NCBI RefSeq assembly: GCF_003259525.1
Contig: NZ_QLLO01000001.1
Coordinates: forward strand, 496,001 to 560,000
Length of the DNA: 64,000 nt
Origin: Olleya aquimaris
GTDB lineage: Bacteria; Bacteroidota; Bacteroidia; Flavobacteriales; Flavobacteriaceae
Direction: 5' to 3'
In this document: piece by piece, positions 35,901-43,537 of the stretch
Numbering within the stretch: position 1 is the first letter of the stretch
How the letters are laid out: each line of letters opens with the position of its first letter
Made by a program: the position numbers and the translations under genes
The notes under the pieces: generated by a model
Databases searched by the model: none
Seen by the model: the letters and a program-made list of their open reading frames with translations, nothing else
What the model was told of the DNA's origin: nothing

Positions 35901-36110
35901 GATGGACGTGAAATTAAGGATGGCGAATTCCAAACTGCTTGTTCTGCTGCTTGTAGCAATGGTGCAATGGTATTTGGAGATATTAACGATAAAGACAGTA
36001 AAGTTGCAAAACTTTTAAAAGACGATCGTATGTATCACTTATTAGAAAGTGTTGGTACTAAACCTAATGTTCAGTATCATACTAAAGTGAGAAACACGAA
36101 AGAAGCATAA
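33000..36110 (+). CDS. actB: Alternative complex III subunit ActB, iron-sulfur/molybdopterin-oxidoreductase-like
   Basis: This 1036-residue periplasmic subunit fuses a molybdopterin-oxidoreductase-like part to a ferredoxin-like part. The N-terminus has a variant Tat motif (T-R-R-D-F-L-K near residue 51) preceded by about 50 residues, the late-placed signal typical of Bacteroidota ActB. The C-terminal third carries Cys clusters for four Fe-S centres: C-T-G-C-G-A-C-V-I-A-C near 776, C-Q-H-C-N-H-A-P-C-E-T-V-C-P, C-V-G-T-R-Y-C-A-N-N-C-P, and C-S-M-C with C-S-A-A-C. In solved complexes the large domain has no Mo cofactor and acts structurally. Fe-S clusters relay electrons between ActC and ActA. 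Confidence 0.96.
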   Translation: MSSNKKYWKSVEELKDSSIVETLKQNEFVQEIPTDEFLGDKDTLEASSTTRRDFLKYVGFSTAAASLAACEGPVVKSIPYVVQPDRIIPGVANYYATTIANGFDFASVLVKTREGRPIKIENNTLAKTNGHANARVNASVLDLYDSLRVQGPKKGGKAISWSEFDAETTQALNSLKDSGKQIVLLTQTYASPSTSKLVAEFTEKYGNVNHVVYDAISESAALDAYQAMYGERGLANYDFSKAMTIVSVGADFLGDWQGGGFDSGYSKMRIPTNGKMSRHIQFESNMSLSGANADKRVPLTPTQQKLALAQLHSLIVGGSVNANDLPARIKEAVQKAASELVKAGSNGVLVTGIQDVNAQTVALEINKALGSKAFDPKTPIKTRQGNNKAVQTLISDMKSGKVGAIIMSGVNPLYTLPNANDFAEGLKNTTLSVAFTSKEDETAAAVQYIAAAPHYLESWGDVELKKGHFALMQPTIRPLFDTRQFQDALLKWNGNDVALNDYIKSTWKDTILNGSSYNQALHDGVFSSTTTVETASEDVEQDETPAGNAARALATSATGKGVELTLYSKIGMGDGQQANNPWLQEFPDPITRTSWDNYLTVSKSDAEAWNLVNTNDATGALNGSYVNLKVGKAELKNVPVIIQPGQAKGSVGLAFGYGRTAGLKDEMKTGVNAFALYNDFDTVQNVSIEPATGMHEFACVQLQNTLMGRGDIIKETTLEIFNTYDKEDHKHGWNKIPVVSLNHEETPVTSPEVDLWDEFDRSIGHHFNLSIDLNACTGCGACVIACHAENNVPVVGKEEIRRSRDMHWLRIDRYYSSEETFAEDDAKKEGFSGLFGDNGSLGGFGELEDPADNPQVAFQPVMCQHCNHAPCETVCPVAATAHGRQGQNHMAYNRCVGTRYCANNCPYKVRRFNWFLYNGNDEFDYHMNNDLGRMVINPDVTVRSRGVMEKCSMCIQKTQKTILDAKRDGREIKDGEFQTACSAACSNGAMVFGDINDKDSKVAKLLKDDRMYHLLESVGTKPNVQYHTKVRNTKEA

Positions 36111-36144
36111 AAAAAATTAATTAATAAACAATTATAAAAGGATT

Positions 36145-37875
36145 ATGGCGTCTCATTACGAAGCACCTATTAGAAGACCTTTAGTTACTGGCGAGAAATC
36201 GTATCACGACGTAACTGTAGATATCGCAGCTCCTGTAGAGGGTAAAGCAAATAAACAATGGTGGATAGTCTTTTCTATCGCTCTTGTGGCTTTTCTTTGG
36301 GGAATAGGTTGTATTATTTACACCATTTCAACAGGAATTGGAACTTGGGGTCTAAACAGAACAGTAAACTGGGCTTGGGATATTACTAACTTCGTTTGGT
36401 GGGTTGGTATTGGTCACGCAGGAACATTAATTTCTGCAGTACTTTTATTATTCCGTCAAAAATGGAGAATGGCAATTAACCGTTCTGCAGAAGCAATGAC
36501 CATCTTCTCAGTTGTTCAAGCAGGTTTATTCCCAATTATTCACATGGGTCGTCCATGGTTAGCCTATTGGGTATTGCCAATCCCTAACCAATTTGGTTCG
36601 TTATGGGTAAACTTTAACTCACCATTACTTTGGGATGTATTTGCAATTTCTACGTATTTATCAGTATCATTAGTATTCTGGTGGACAGGTTTATTACCAG
36701 ATTTTGCAATGCTACGTGATAGAGCGGTAAAACCTTTTCAAAAGAAAATATATAGCTTATTAAGTTTTGGATGGACAGGTCGTGCAAAAGACTGGCAACG
36801 TTTTGAAGAAGTATCATTAGTATTAGCAGGTTTAGCAACACCATTAGTATTATCTGTACACACTATTGTATCTTTTGACTTCGCAACGTCTGTAATACCT
36901 GGATGGCATACCACTATATTCCCTCCTTACTTTGTTGCTGGAGCGATTTTCTCTGGTTTCGCGATGGTAAACACACTACTTATCATCATGAGAAAAGTGT
37001 GTAGCTTAGAAGATTATATTACTGTACAACACATCGAGTTAATGAACATAGTCATCATGATTACAGGTTCTATAGTAGGTGTGGCTTATATTACTGAGTT
37101 GTTTGTAGCTTGGTATTCTGGAGTAGAATTTGAGCAATATGCTTTCTTAAACAGAGCAACAGGACCTTACTGGTGGGCGTATTGGGCAATGATGTCTTGT
37201 AACGTATTTTCACCTCAATTTATGTGGTTTAAAAAATTACGTACAAGTATTATGTTCTCGTTTGCAATTTCAATTGTAGTAAATATCGGAATGTGGTTTG
37301 AGCGTTTTGTAATTATTGTAACATCGTTACACCGTGATTACTTACCATCTTCTTGGACAATGTTCTCTCCAACATTTGTAGATATTGGAATATTTATAGG
37401 TACTATAGGATTCTTCTTTGTGTTATTCTTATTATACTCTCGTACATTCCCAGTAATTGCACAAGCAGAGGTTAAAACTATCTTGAAATCATCTGGACAA
37501 CGTTATAAAAACATTAGAGAACGAGGAGATAGTCTTGTAGGAACAGGATCTGATGCTAGAACATCAGTACCAAAATTAAAAGATGAAACGACTCTAACTC
37601 CAACTTTTGCAAAGGATTCGGATAAAGTAGACAGCATTTTAAAAGGTGTAGGTGTTTTTGATCCTAGCGTTCAAACAGCAGACGATCTTAAAAAGATCAA
37701 TGGTATTGGACCAAAAATGGAGGAATCACTTAATAGTATAGGTATTTATACTTATGCTCAAGTAAGTAAAATGACAAAAAGAGAATATACCTTGTTAGAC
37801 GAAATTACTGGTTCTTTCCCAGGAAGAGCAGAACGTGATGATTGGTCTGGACAAGCTAAAAAATTAATAAACTAA
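36145..37875 (+). CDS. actC: Alternative complex III subunit ActC (NrfD-like quinol-binding) with helix-hairpin-helix tail
   Basis: This integral membrane protein of 576 residues has about ten helices between residues 45 and 450 and belongs to the NrfD/PsrC family that oxidises the quinol. The core is normal. After the last helix there is an extension of about 110 residues whose end (about 511-576) has the helix-hairpin-helix pattern D-L-K-K-I-N-G-I-G-P-K-M-E-E-S-L-N-S-I-G followed by Y-A-Q-V. Such domains occur in DNA-binding and ribosome-associated proteins and at the ends of some envelope proteins. Here it should lie in the cytoplasm, where it could bind a partner. The function of the tail is unknown. 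The gene is second to last in the core of the complex and ten bases from actD. Confidence 0.93.
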   Translation: MASHYEAPIRRPLVTGEKSYHDVTVDIAAPVEGKANKQWWIVFSIALVAFLWGIGCIIYTISTGIGTWGLNRTVNWAWDITNFVWWVGIGHAGTLISAVLLLFRQKWRMAINRSAEAMTIFSVVQAGLFPIIHMGRPWLAYWVLPIPNQFGSLWVNFNSPLLWDVFAISTYLSVSLVFWWTGLLPDFAMLRDRAVKPFQKKIYSLLSFGWTGRAKDWQRFEEVSLVLAGLATPLVLSVHTIVSFDFATSVIPGWHTTIFPPYFVAGAIFSGFAMVNTLLIIMRKVCSLEDYITVQHIELMNIVIMITGSIVGVAYITELFVAWYSGVEFEQYAFLNRATGPYWWAYWAMMSCNVFSPQFMWFKKLRTSIMFSFAISIVVNIGMWFERFVIIVTSLHRDYLPSSWTMFSPTFVDIGIFIGTIGFFFVLFLLYSRTFPVIAQAEVKTILKSSGQRYKNIRERGDSLVGTGSDARTSVPKLKDETTLTPTFAKDSDKVDSILKGVGVFDPSVQTADDLKKINGIGPKMEESLNSIGIYTYAQVSKMTKREYTLLDEITGSFPGRAERDDWSGQAKKLIN

Positions 37876-37884
37876 AAGTAGCAT

Positions 37885-38415
37885 ATGGAAGCTTCAAAAG
37901 TAATTCACGCTATTTATAACGATGACGATGTGTTAATGCATGCAGTTAAAAAAGTGAAGGCTGCAAAACATCATATCGAAGAAATATATACACCTTTTCC
38001 AGTTCACGGACTAGATAAGGCAATGGGATTAGCGCCTACAAGATTAGCAATTTGTGCATTTATGTATGGTTGTGTTGGTTTAACAGTAGCTATCTTAATG
38101 ATGAATTTTATAATGATTGAAGATTGGCCACAAGACATAGGTGGTAAACCAAGCTTTAGTTATTTAGAAAATATGCCAGCATTTGTACCAATTATGTTTG
38201 AGTTAACGGTATTTTTCGCAGCACACTTAATGGTAATTACATTTTATTTAAGAAGTAAAATGTGGCCATTTAAGAAAGCAGAAAACCCAGACCCAAGAAC
38301 AACAGATGATCATTTCTTAATGGAAATCCCGGTTCATGGTAATCAACAAGAATTACACGACTTGTTAGCCCAAACTGGTGCAGTAGAAATTAACGTAGTA
38401 GATAAAGCACATTAA
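37885..38415 (+). CDS. actD: Alternative complex III subunit ActD (DUF3341)
   Basis: This 176-residue membrane protein has two transmembrane helices (about residues 55-75 and 100-120), preceded by a conserved Y-T-P-F-P-V-H-G-L-D-K-A-M-G segment, the hallmark of DUF3341. It belongs to the inner-membrane part of the complex and has no cofactor motifs. It lies between actC and actE with gaps of nine bases each, so it is firmly part of the operon. Confidence 0.95.
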   Translation: MEASKVIHAIYNDDDVLMHAVKKVKAAKHHIEEIYTPFPVHGLDKAMGLAPTRLAICAFMYGCVGLTVAILMMNFIMIEDWPQDIGGKPSFSYLENMPAFVPIMFELTVFFAAHLMVITFYLRSKMWPFKKAENPDPRTTDDHFLMEIPVHGNQQELHDLLAQTGAVEINVVDKAH

Positions 38416-38424
38416 TTAGATATA

Positions 38425-38982
38425 ATGAAACATTTAATTAAAATAACAATTATAGCCATTCTTGCAGTGTCGTTTACGTCTTGTAATAAAAAGTCACGAC
38501 CTAATTATCAATACATGCCTAATATGTATGAGTCTGTAGGTTATGAAGCTTACCAAGAGTCTGATGCATTTGCAAATGGTCAAGAAGCACAGTTGCCAGT
38601 AGAAGGGACTATTTCAAGAGGTTATACATCTTTTGATTACACTAATGATGTAGAAGGGTATGATTTAGCTAAAGCTGAATTAAAATCACCACTTGATTCT
38701 ACACAATTTGACGAGCCAAGAGCAAAAGAATTATATACAATTTATTGTGGAATTTGTCACGGTAACAAAGGAGCTGGGCAAGGTAAGCTAGTAAAAAGAG
38801 AAAAAATTCTTGGAGTACCAAGTTACGATGATGCTGGACGAGCAATTAACGAAGGAAGTATTTACCACGTCATTTATTACGGTAAAAACTCGATGGGTTC
38901 TTATGCTAATTTTTTAAGTGAAGAAGAGCGTTGGCAAGTAGTGTCATACGTTATGAAACTTAAAGCAGACCTAGAAAAATAA
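38425..38982 (+). CDS. actE: Alternative complex III subunit ActE, monohaem cytochrome c lipoprotein
   Basis: This protein of 185 residues has a lipobox ending at Cys 20 (V-S-F-T-S-C), so it is membrane-anchored on the periplasmic side. It contains one haem site, C-G-I-C-H, near residue 110, followed by G-N-K-G-A-G-Q-G-K and a distal methionine candidate in N-S-M-G-S-Y. It receives electrons from ActA and passes them on to the oxidase. The tandem position within actABCDEF supports the subunit name. Confidence 0.95.
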   Translation: MKHLIKITIIAILAVSFTSCNKKSRPNYQYMPNMYESVGYEAYQESDAFANGQEAQLPVEGTISRGYTSFDYTNDVEGYDLAKAELKSPLDSTQFDEPRAKELYTIYCGICHGNKGAGQGKLVKREKILGVPSYDDAGRAINEGSIYHVIYYGKNSMGSYANFLSEEERWQVVSYVMKLKADLEK

Positions 38983-39008
38983 GATTTAGATAAAGTTTAT
39001 ATATAGAT

Positions 39009-40379
39009 ATGTACACACTTTCAAATAGACTAAAAATAGTTTCTCTTATCCTAATCATCTTAGGAGCAATTATGTGGGGAACAAGTTATTATTCGTCACA
39101 TCACGTAACTACAGAAGATGTTAAAACGATGTTAGCTGAAGAAGCTAGTCATGGTGGTCATGGTGATACTCACGCTACAGAAGATGCACATCATGGTGAA
39201 GAACATGCTACTACCTCTCATGAAAATGAAGCACATGCAGATGCAGGAGAACATCATGGTGATGAGCATGCAGAGCATGTGATGCACCAAATTCATAACA
39301 GACCTTGGTCTGCATTATACGTTGCAGCATTTTTCTTTATGATGATTTCATTAGGCGTATTAGCATTTTATGCAATTCAGTTTGCAGCTCAAGCTGGATG
39401 GTCTCCATTATTATTTAGAGTAATGGAAGCAATTACTTATTACTTATTACCTGGTGCATTAATTGTGTTAGCAATAGCAGTATTAGCTGGAGATCATATT
39501 TTTGTATGGATGAATCCTGATATGGTTAATCCAGAAAGCGCCGACTATGACAAATTAGTAGCTGGTAAATCAGGTTGGTTAAATAAAACTGGATTTATTA
39601 TTAGAGCTTTAATATTTATTGGTGGATGGAGTTTATATAGATTCTTTGCACGTAAATTCTCTTTAGCTCAAGATGAAGCTCCAGAAGGTGATATTAGAAA
39701 CTTCAAAAAATCATTCCGTATTGCAGCAGCATTCTTAGTATTTTATATTTATACAGAATCTATGATGTCTTGGGATTGGATAATGAGTGTAGACCCACAC
39801 TGGTTTTCAACATTATTTGGATGGTATGTATTTGCAAGTATGTTTGTAAGTGGTATTACTGTTATAGCTTTAATGACTATATATCTTAAATCAAAAGGCT
39901 TATTACCTGCAGTTAATGATAGTCATATCCATGATTTAGCAAAATTCATGTTTGGTATTAGTATCTTTTGGACCTACTTATGGTTCTCTCAATTTATGTT
40001 AATTTGGTATTCTAATATACCAGAAGAGGTAACTTATTTTGTGACTAGAATTGAAGATTACAAGTTGCCATTCTTTGGTATGGTAGCCATGAACTTTATA
40101 TTCCCATTATTACTATTAATGAATAGCGATTACAAGCGTATACCTTGGTTTGTAGTTATGGCTGGTATAGTTATTTTGGCAGGTCACTATTTAGATATAT
40201 TTAATATGATCATGCCAGCAACAGTAGGTGATAGATGGTTTATTGGTATGCCAGAAATAGGTGCAATATTATTGTTTGCAGGACTATTCTTATTATTAGT
40301 ATTCTATGCATTATCTAAAGAATCGTTGACTGCAAAAGGAAATCCTTTTGTTAAAGAAAGTGAACATTTCCATTATTAA
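39009..40379 (+). CDS. actF: Alternative complex III subunit ActF with long His-rich segment
   Basis: This 456-residue polytopic protein is related to ActC and has about ten helices. Between the first helix (residues 8-28) and the second (about 98-120) there is an insertion of about 55 residues with 14 histidines along with many Glu, Asp and Ala. The rest matches ActF, including Y-T-E-S-M-M-S-W-D-W-I-M-S-V-D-P-H-W. The His-rich loop should face the periplasm and could bind copper, zinc or nickel. Such a loop is seen in some Bacteroidota ActF proteins but is not needed for the fold. It lies just upstream of the cytochrome oxidase genes. Confidence 0.94.
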   Translation: MYTLSNRLKIVSLILIILGAIMWGTSYYSSHHVTTEDVKTMLAEEASHGGHGDTHATEDAHHGEEHATTSHENEAHADAGEHHGDEHAEHVMHQIHNRPWSALYVAAFFFMMISLGVLAFYAIQFAAQAGWSPLLFRVMEAITYYLLPGALIVLAIAVLAGDHIFVWMNPDMVNPESADYDKLVAGKSGWLNKTGFIIRALIFIGGWSLYRFFARKFSLAQDEAPEGDIRNFKKSFRIAAAFLVFYIYTESMMSWDWIMSVDPHWFSTLFGWYVFASMFVSGITVIALMTIYLKSKGLLPAVNDSHIHDLAKFMFGISIFWTYLWFSQFMLIWYSNIPEEVTYFVTRIEDYKLPFFGMVAMNFIFPLLLLMNSDYKRIPWFVVMAGIVILAGHYLDIFNMIMPATVGDRWFIGMPEIGAILLFAGLFLLLVFYALSKESLTAKGNPFVKESEHFHY

Positions 40380-40408
40380 TAAAAATTAAATAAAGAAGAA
40401 CGATAACA

Positions 40409-41485
40409 ATGACGACTTTATTATCAATTTTAGTTTTAGTATTTATTTTCGTTGCTATCTGGCAAATGGTTAAAATCTTTGATTTAACTCAAGTTGGAAA
40501 AACAACCGATAATAATCAAGTTGCTAACGATAACGACAACAAAATAAACGGTTATTTAATGATAGGTTTTTTAATCTTCATTTATGTAATTACTATTGTT
40601 TGCTTTGTAAAATATGGGGATTTACCTCTAATGTCTAATTCTGCTTCAGAGCATGGTCCAGGATTAGATAATTTAATGGTAATTTCAATGATAGTAATAT
40701 TCTTTGTGCAAACAGTAACACAATTTTTATTACACTATTTTGCTTATAAATACAGAGGTGAAAAAGGTAAAAAAGCCTTATTCTATGCAGATAATAATAA
40801 GCTTGAAGCTATCTGGACAATCATACCAGTAATTGTACTTGCAGGATTAATTATACAAGGACTTTTTACTTGGACTAGCATCATGAATATCGATGAAGAA
40901 GCAGACCCAATGGTTATAGAGTTGTATGCACAACAATTTAACTGGAAAGCTAGATACTCTGGCCCAGATAACACATTAGGAAAAGCTAATGTTAGATTAA
41001 TTGATATCAATAATGCTAACGAGTTAGGGGTTGATGCTAATGATCCAAATGCAAAAGATGATGTTATAGTTACAGAATTACATTTACCAGTAGGAAGACC
41101 AGTAGTATTTAAAATGCGTTCTCAGGATGTATTACACTCTGCTTACATGCCTCACTTTAGAGCCCAAATGAACTGTGTTCCAGGAATGATAACTCAATTT
41201 GGATTTACTCCTACTGTTACTACTGCTCAAATGCGTGAAACGCAAGAAATGCAAGAAAAAGTAGCTAATATTAATAATATTAGAAAAGAAAAAAGTCAAG
41301 CTTTAATAGCAGATGGTAAAGAAGGGTTAGAACCTTACGAATTTGACTATTTACTATTATGTAACAAAATTTGTGGTACATCACATTATAACATGCAAAT
41401 GAAAATTATTGTCGAAACACAAGAAGAGTTTGATGCATGGATGAGTGAGCAAAAGCTATTTGTTGATTCATTAGTAAAAAATTAA
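40409..41485 (+). CDS. coxB: Cytochrome c oxidase subunit II
   Basis: This protein of 358 residues has an N-terminal helix, then two further helices (about 50-75 and 90-115) and a periplasmic cupredoxin domain. The binuclear CuA ligands are in C-N-K-I-C-G-T-S-H-Y-N-M (Cys 318, Cys 322, His 326, Met 329). H-S-A-Y-M-P-H-F-R contains a further conserved ligand region. It accepts electrons from the cytochrome c domains of the Act complex and passes them to subunit I. Between about residues 275 and 300 there is an insertion of helical, charged character. It is directly downstream of actF, so complex and oxidase are co-expressed. Confidence 0.97.
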   Translation: MTTLLSILVLVFIFVAIWQMVKIFDLTQVGKTTDNNQVANDNDNKINGYLMIGFLIFIYVITIVCFVKYGDLPLMSNSASEHGPGLDNLMVISMIVIFFVQTVTQFLLHYFAYKYRGEKGKKALFYADNNKLEAIWTIIPVIVLAGLIIQGLFTWTSIMNIDEEADPMVIELYAQQFNWKARYSGPDNTLGKANVRLIDINNANELGVDANDPNAKDDVIVTELHLPVGRPVVFKMRSQDVLHSAYMPHFRAQMNCVPGMITQFGFTPTVTTAQMRETQEMQEKVANINNIRKEKSQALIADGKEGLEPYEFDYLLLCNKICGTSHYNMQMKIIVETQEEFDAWMSEQKLFVDSLVKN

Positions 41486-41519
41486 AAGAAAAAGAAAACA
41501 ATTTAAAAGATTTTAGATT

Positions 41520-43310
41520 ATGTCAGCACACGTAGAAGAACATGGACATGACGATCATGGTCATCATCATAAAGAAACATTTATAACTAAATACATATTT
41601 AGTCAAGATCATAAAATGATTGCCAAGCAGTATTTAATTACTGGTCTTATCATGGGAATCATAGCTGTAGTAATGTCAATCATGATGCGTATGCAAATTG
41701 CTTGGCCAGAAGAATCTAACCCACTTTTTAAAGCATTACTAGGTAAATGGGCTCCTGATGGTGTCATGAGTGCGGATATTTATTTAGCATTAGTGACTAT
41801 TCATGGTACAATCATGGTCTTTTTTGTTTTAACTGCAGGTTTAAGTGGAACGTTTAGTAACTTATTAATTCCGTTACAGATTGGAGCACGAGATATGGCA
41901 TCAGGTTTTTTAAACATGGTTTCGTATTGGTTATTCTTTACTTCTAGTGTAATAATGGTTTGTTCTTTCTTTGTTGAAGCTGGACCAGCTGCTGCAGGTT
42001 GGACAATTTATCCTCCTTTAAGTGCTTTACCAATGGCTCAGGGTGGATCTGGTTTAGGGATGACTTTATGGTTAGTCTCTATGGCTATCTTTATTGCATC
42101 ATCTTTATTAGGATCATTAAACTATGTTGTAACTGTAATCAACTTACGTACTAAAGGAATGTCTATGACTAGACTACCTTTAACTATCTGGGCATTTTTT
42201 GTAACTGCTATAATTGGTATTATTTCATTCCCAGTATTATTATCTGCTGCATTATTATTAATAATGGATAGAAGTTTTGGAACTTCATTCTTCTTATCAG
42301 ATATCTTTATTCAAGGTGAAGTTTTACATTATCAAGGAGGTTCTCCAGTATTATTCGAGCACTTATTTTGGTTTTTAGGTCACCCAGAGGTTTATATTGT
42401 ATTACTGCCAGCATTAGGTATTACTTCAGAGATTATTGCAACTAACTCTCGTAAACCAATTTTTGGTTATCGCGCAATGGTCGCTTCAATTTTAGCAATC
42501 GCATTTTTATCGACAATTGTTTGGGGTCACCACATGTTTATTTCTGGAATGAATCCATTTTTAGGATCTGTATTTACATTTACAACCCTATTAATTGCAA
42601 TTCCATCAGCTGTAAAAGCATTTAATTATATAACTACACTATGGAAAGGTAATCTCCAGATGAATCCAGCCATGCTATTCTCCATAGGATTAGTATCTAC
42701 ATTCATTACAGGAGGATTAACAGGAATTATACTTGGAGATAGTGCACTTGATATTAACGTACACGATACTTATTTTGTAGTTGCGCATTTCCACTTAGTA
42801 ATGGGTATTTCTGCACTTTACGGATTCTTTGCTGGTGTTTACCACTGGTTCCCTAAAATGTTTGGTCGCATGCTTAATAAAAACTTAGGTTATGTACACT
42901 TTTGGGTAACTGCTGTTTGTGCTTACGGAGTTTTCTTTCCAATGCACTTTATAGGTATGGCAGGTTTACCAAGACGTTATTATACAAATACTAACTTCCC
43001 ATTATTTGATGATTTAGCAAGTGTAAATGTTGTTATTACAGTATTTGCTATTGTAGGTAGTATTTTCCAAATTGTATTCATATATAATTTCTTCTCTAGT
43101 ATTTTCTATGGTAAGAAAGCAGAGCAAAACCCTTGGAAATCTAATACATTAGAATGGACAACTCCAGTAGAGCATATGCACGGAAACTGGCCAGGTGCTA
43201 TTCCACATGTACATAGATGGGCTTATGACTACAGTAAACCAGGTCATGATGAAGACTGGGTTTCTCAAATTGTTCCTTTAAAAGAAGGCGAAGAAGAGCT
43301 ACAGCATTAA
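41520..43310 (+). CDS. coxA: Cytochrome c oxidase subunit I
   Basis: This 596-residue haem-copper oxidase core has twelve helices. W-G-H-P-E-V-Y (here L-G-H-P-E-V-Y) gives the CuB His and the crosslinked Tyr, W-G-H-H-M-F gives two more CuB ligands, and H-F-H-L-V gives the haem ligands. The first 17 residues include seven histidines, an extension in front of the first helix that should lie in the cytoplasm. The gene ends the operon and is followed by a strong terminator. Subunits III and IV and the assembly factors are not in this window. Confidence 0.97.
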   Translation: MSAHVEEHGHDDHGHHHKETFITKYIFSQDHKMIAKQYLITGLIMGIIAVVMSIMMRMQIAWPEESNPLFKALLGKWAPDGVMSADIYLALVTIHGTIMVFFVLTAGLSGTFSNLLIPLQIGARDMASGFLNMVSYWLFFTSSVIMVCSFFVEAGPAAAGWTIYPPLSALPMAQGGSGLGMTLWLVSMAIFIASSLLGSLNYVVTVINLRTKGMSMTRLPLTIWAFFVTAIIGIISFPVLLSAALLLIMDRSFGTSFFLSDIFIQGEVLHYQGGSPVLFEHLFWFLGHPEVYIVLLPALGITSEIIATNSRKPIFGYRAMVASILAIAFLSTIVWGHHMFISGMNPFLGSVFTFTTLLIAIPSAVKAFNYITTLWKGNLQMNPAMLFSIGLVSTFITGGLTGIILGDSALDINVHDTYFVVAHFHLVMGISALYGFFAGVYHWFPKMFGRMLNKNLGYVHFWVTAVCAYGVFFPMHFIGMAGLPRRYYTNTNFPLFDDLASVNVVITVFAIVGSIFQIVFIYNFFSSIFYGKKAEQNPWKSNTLEWTTPVEHMHGNWPGAIPHVHRWAYDYSKPGHDEDWVSQIVPLKEGEEELQH

Positions 43311-43330
43311 TAAATTAAACATACTTATAT

Positions 43331-43366
43331 AAAGCGCATTTTATTATTTAAATGCGCTTTTTTTTT
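43331..43366 (+). terminator. Terminator of the act-cox operon
   Basis: A perfect 10-bp stem, AAAGCGCATT (43331-43340) with AATGCGCTTT (43351-43360), has a ten-base loop and is followed by a long T run. It ends the only transcription unit reaching it, 20 bases after coxA. Confidence 0.88.
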
Positions 43367-43537
43367 ATCTCTTTTTTGAGTAAATGTTAAAAAAAATTAA
43401 AAAAAATCGATGAAATACAAAAAAATCAGTTAAATTGCCCTGTTAAAAATAATTACTCAGTAATTACTTTAAAGTGTAAATATTAAATTTTATTTGAAAA
43501 AATTTAGTGAAACTATTAACTAACTTAACCTATAATT

